Shown here one piece after another: positions 61,438 through 64,000 of a stretch of 64,000 nt of DNA. The DNA is from Alloscardovia venturai. GTDB taxonomy: Bacteria > Actinomycetota > Actinomycetes > Actinomycetales > Bifidobacteriaceae. The notes under the pieces are model-generated. The model was not told the DNA's origin and did not search any database. It was given only the letters and a program-made list of their open reading frames with translations. The stretch covers positions 1 through 64,000 of the forward strand of contig NZ_JBHTHQ010000021.1 of NCBI RefSeq assembly GCF_042676605.1. Direction: 5' to 3'. The position numbers and the translations under genes were made by a program. Within the stretch, counting starts at the first letter, position 1, and each line of letters starts with the position of its first letter.

Positions 61438-62867
61438 AAATACTATTTTGTGCCGCTGAATGTTCGCCTTTCGTCAAGGTCGGCGGTCTTGGTGACGTGA
61501 TGGGGGCACTTCCCAAGACTCTTGCCGCTCGAGGGCATGACGTGGCGGTAGTTATGCCGTACTATGACGAAATTGACACTAAATTTGGTCATGAAGTCAC
61601 TGACGTTATGAATTTCTTCACCTACGTCGGCTGGCGGCACCAGTATGTTGGTGTCAAACTCTTGAAACGTGACGGAGTGAGTTACTATTTCCTCGATAAT
61701 CAGTATTACTTCTTCCGCGGTCATGTCTATGGAGATTACGATGACGGCGAACGCTTTGCCTATTTCCAGCAAGCTGCCATGGAGATGATGGAAAAAGTTG
61801 ATTTTATACCTGATGTAGTTCACGTTAATGATTATCATACGGCGATGATTCCATTCCTCCTCAAGGAGAAGTACAACTGGATTCATGCATACCATGCTAT
61901 CCGTACGGTTCTTACCATTCACAATCTTGAGTTCCAAGGTCAGTATGATGCTGGAACTCTCTGGGACCTTTTCGGCGTAGGTCCTGAGCGGTACTACGAT
62001 GGCACTGTGCGCTGGAATAACCAGCTCAACTGGCTTAAGACAGGAATTTTATACGCAGACCGTGTCACGACCGTATCACCGAGCTATGCTGAGGAAATTA
62101 AAACCGCTGAATTTGGCAAAGGACTTGACCAGATTCTACGTATGGAGTCAGGTAAGCTTTCGGGCATTACAAACGGAATTGATACGCAGATATACAATCC
62201 TGCGACGGATAAGTATCTCACTCATCATTTTTCAGCAGAAGATATGTCTGGCAAGGTGCTTGCAAAGGAAGAACTTCAAAGGCGTATGAACTTGCCGGTA
62301 AGATCCGACATTCCAGTAATTGGGATAGTGTCGCGACTGACGGATCAGAAAGGCTTTGACCTTATCGTATCTGAGTTAAATAATCTTGTGCAGTACGATG
62401 TGCAGCTCGTGGTACTCGGTACAGGCTATCCACAGTATGAGCATGCATTTAGATATTTTGCAGATACGTATACAGACAAGGTGTCGGCATCTATTGCGTT
62501 CGATCTTTCTTTGGCGCAACTTATCTACGCTGGAAGCGATATGTTCTTGATGCCGAGTGCCTTCGAGCCGTGTGGTCTTTCTCAGATGATGGCTATGCGT
62601 TATGGCACGATTCCTATCGTCCATGAAGTAGGTGGTTTGAAGGATACTGTGCAGCCGTATAACGAAGTGGACAATACCGGAACTGGTTTTAGCTTTGCTG
62701 AGTTTAGCGGATACTGGATGATGCAGACCATCCTCCATGCGATGGATCTTTATAAGAACGATCCAGATAAGTGGGGGAGCCTTGTGAATCGTGCTATGAA
62801 TGTAGATTTCTCGTGGTCTACAGCTTCACAGGCGTATGAGGATATGTATCGTTCCTTAAAAGCATAG
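61434..62867 (+). CDS. glgA: Glycogen synthase (GT5)
   Basis: Transfers glucose from ADP-glucose to growing glycogen, 477 residues. The KVGGLGDVMGALP motif (15-27) binds ADP-glucose; the SRLTDQKGFDL and EPCGLSQMMAMRYGT segments mark the C-terminal GT-B domain. This is the GT5 type of Bacillus/E. coli, not the shorter GT4-like enzyme (about 390-410) usual in actinobacteria. ATG overlaps glgD stop as ATGA. Confidence 0.95.
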   Translation: MKILFCAAECSPFVKVGGLGDVMGALPKTLAARGHDVAVVMPYYDEIDTKFGHEVTDVMNFFTYVGWRHQYVGVKLLKRDGVSYYFLDNQYYFFRGHVYGDYDDGERFAYFQQAAMEMMEKVDFIPDVVHVNDYHTAMIPFLLKEKYNWIHAYHAIRTVLTIHNLEFQGQYDAGTLWDLFGVGPERYYDGTVRWNNQLNWLKTGILYADRVTTVSPSYAEEIKTAEFGKGLDQILRMESGKLSGITNGIDTQIYNPATDKYLTHHFSAEDMSGKVLAKEELQRRMNLPVRSDIPVIGIVSRLTDQKGFDLIVSELNNLVQYDVQLVVLGTGYPQYEHAFRYFADTYTDKVSASIAFDLSLAQLIYAGSDMFLMPSAFEPCGLSQMMAMRYGTIPIVHEVGGLKDTVQPYNEVDNTGTGFSFAEFSGYWMMQTILHAMDLYKNDPDKWGSLVNRAMNVDFSWSTASQAYEDMYRSLKA

Positions 62868-62877
62868 AAAAATGAGG

Positions 62878-62912
62878 GTGTGCAGTTCCCGTTCAAATAG
62901 GGAGCTGCACAC
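62878..62912 (+). terminator. Hairpin between glgA and glgP
   Basis: GTGTGCAGTTCCC (62878-62890) pairs with 62900-62912 over 13 bp with one wobble, loop 9 bases, then TTTGC. It may be a partial terminator that lowers glgP relative to the upstream genes. Confidence 0.55.
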
Positions 62913-62950
62913 TTTGCATGAGTAACAATTAGTGAAAATGGTTGAAAAGA

Positions 62951-64000
62951 ATGAAATTAACGACAAAACAATTTATTTCTGACTTTGAGCAAACTCTTCA
63001 TCGCGAAGAGATGACTACTTTCGATACGGCCACCAATTCTGAGCTTTTTGTGGCATTAGCGAAGACTGTGCGCGGGTACTACACGCCACAGTGGATTGAA
63101 CGTAATAAAGAGCTTACACAGAACAAGGAAAAGATTGCCTACTATTTCTCTATTGAATTCCTCCCGGGACGTATGCTTGAGACAAATCTTTTGAACCTCG
63201 GCATCCTTGATACTGTTAAGAAAGCATTTTCTAAGCTTGGTCTTAACTTTGAAGATGTTAAAAATGCTGAACATGATATGGCTTTAGGCAATGGTGGGTT
63301 AGGGCGCCTCGCTGCAGCGTTTATGGATTCCCTGGCCACGACTGATTACCCGGGATTTGGTAATGGTTTGCGCTATAAGTATGGCTTGTTTAAGCAGCGT
63401 ATCATTAATGGTTATCAGGTCGAGCTTCCTGATTCTTGGTTTGGTTCCATTGGCAATGTGTGGGAAACGCGCAAGGACCACGATATCGTCAATGTCCGTC
63501 TTTTCGGAGATGTCTATCTAGAAAAGGCTGAAGATGGTCATCTGCGGCCTGTATATCGAAATGCGCAGGTATTGCGAGCTGTGCCATATGATGTACCGCA
63601 ATTGGGCTACAACAATGGCAATGTTAATAATCTTCGCTTGTGGGATGTGGAAATTCCTGAAGAAGACGAACTTAATTATCGTTCTTTAGCTGATTTGCGC
63701 CGAGTACAAGACATTACTGCTATTCTCTATCCAGACGATTCCACGGATGACGGTAAAAAGCTGCGTCTCATGCAGGAATACTTCATGACGAGTGCTGGAT
63801 TGCAGACTATTATCAAGACATATCTCAAACTTGGCATGCCGCTTGAGCGTATTCATGAAAAGGTAGCGGTCCATATCAATGACACTCATCCGGCTGTCGC
63901 CCCAGCTGAATTTATGCGTTTACTCGTCGACGACTATGACATGGAGTGGGAAGATGCATGGAATGTGACTGTGAAAGTCATGAGCTATACGAATCACACG
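62951..64000 (+). CDS. glgP: Glycogen phosphorylase, N-terminal part (runs off the window)
   Basis: Releases glucose 1-phosphate from glycogen chains. The first 350 codons are open to the end of the window; the family is about 750-800 residues, so roughly the N-terminal 45 percent is present. Recognised by KIAYYFSIEFLPGRML, ALGNGGLGRLAAAFMDSLAT, GLRYKYGLFKQ and AVHINDTHPA motifs. The PLP lysine lies beyond the window. ATG 62951 has only a weak ribosome site; the gene is last in the glgBCDAP order. Confidence 0.93.
   Translation, partial: MKLTTKQFISDFEQTLHREEMTTFDTATNSELFVALAKTVRGYYTPQWIERNKELTQNKEKIAYYFSIEFLPGRMLETNLLNLGILDTVKKAFSKLGLNFEDVKNAEHDMALGNGGLGRLAAAFMDSLATTDYPGFGNGLRYKYGLFKQRIINGYQVELPDSWFGSIGNVWETRKDHDIVNVRLFGDVYLEKAEDGHLRPVYRNAQVLRAVPYDVPQLGYNNGNVNNLRLWDVEIPEEDELNYRSLADLRRVQDITAILYPDDSTDDGKKLRLMQEYFMTSAGLQTIIKTYLKLGMPLERIHEKVAVHINDTHPAVAPAEFMRLLVDDYDMEWEDAWNVTVKVMSYTNHT

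Noticed and set aside
1..64000. CRISPR arrays, insertion sequences, integrases, rRNA genes, toxin-antitoxin pairs of known type
   Set aside because: Looked for repeated spacers, transposase or integrase motifs and known pairs in all gaps and frames; none seen.

Overview
The window looks like a low-to-mid G+C member of the actinobacterial family Bifidobacteriaceae (closer to Alloscardovia/Gardnerella/Bombiscardovia than to high-G+C Bifidobacterium). The call rests on three things. One is the actinobacterial order tyrS - TPR protein - HAD phosphatase - micro-ORF - tlyA - nadK - recN, which I recall for Mycobacterium tuberculosis as Rv1689-Rv1696. The others are tRNA genes without encoded CCA, and a sugar ABC importer that lacks its own ATPase. 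Genus level is inference; no phylogeny was possible.

Layout. (1) 1-10.6 kb: argH, a thiamine-binding-type small protein, a lone 3-hydroxyacyl-CoA dehydrogenase on the minus strand, then the tyrS-to-recN block. (2) 10.7-16 kb: thrC (minus), then proA - conserved hypothetical - nadD - prs. (3) 16-25 kb: tRNA-Gln, HAD phosphatase, glmU, rsfS, phosphoglycerate-mutase family protein, tRNA-Ala, corA, an orphan solute-binding lipoprotein, leuS. (4) 25-31.6 kb: comEA-comEC-holA and the t6A tRNA-modification set tsaE-tsaB-rimI-tsaD. (5) 31.7-38.4 kb: tRNA-Arg, nhaA, LOG-family protein, a methyltransferase, a short MGMT-type protein, and the minus-strand trio yraN-comM-dprA. (6) 38.5-41.8 kb: pyridoxal kinase, a two-gene unit for a secreted four-cysteine peptide and a small membrane protein, and metY.

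(7) 41.8-51.3 kb is an accessory carbohydrate region: ROK regulator, orphan LuxR-type response regulator, alpha/beta esterase, LacI regulator, a three-gene ABC importer without ATPase, and a GH43 beta-xylosidase. Two copies of CGAAAGTTTCG lie between lacI and the importer and resemble the xylan-regulon operator of actinomycetes. The cluster therefore probably imports xylo-oligosaccharides and cleaves them inside the cell. (8) 51.4-54.6 kb: proline iminopeptidase, proC, ychF. (9) 54.6-64 kb: a glycogen block, pulA-glgB-glgC-glgD-glgA-glgP. The last gene runs off the window. From glgB on, the order and protein sizes match the Bacillus/Lactobacillales glgBCDAP operon, including the regulatory subunit GlgD, which is unexpected in an actinobacterium and suggests transfer.

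Most attractive leads: the secreted four-cysteine peptide with its membrane partner (39.6-40.1 kb), the Firmicutes-type glycogen operon, the micro-ORF before tlyA, and the kinase-less response regulator paired with a ROK repressor next to a 20-bp palindrome. No CRISPR array, insertion sequence, prophage or rRNA gene was seen.
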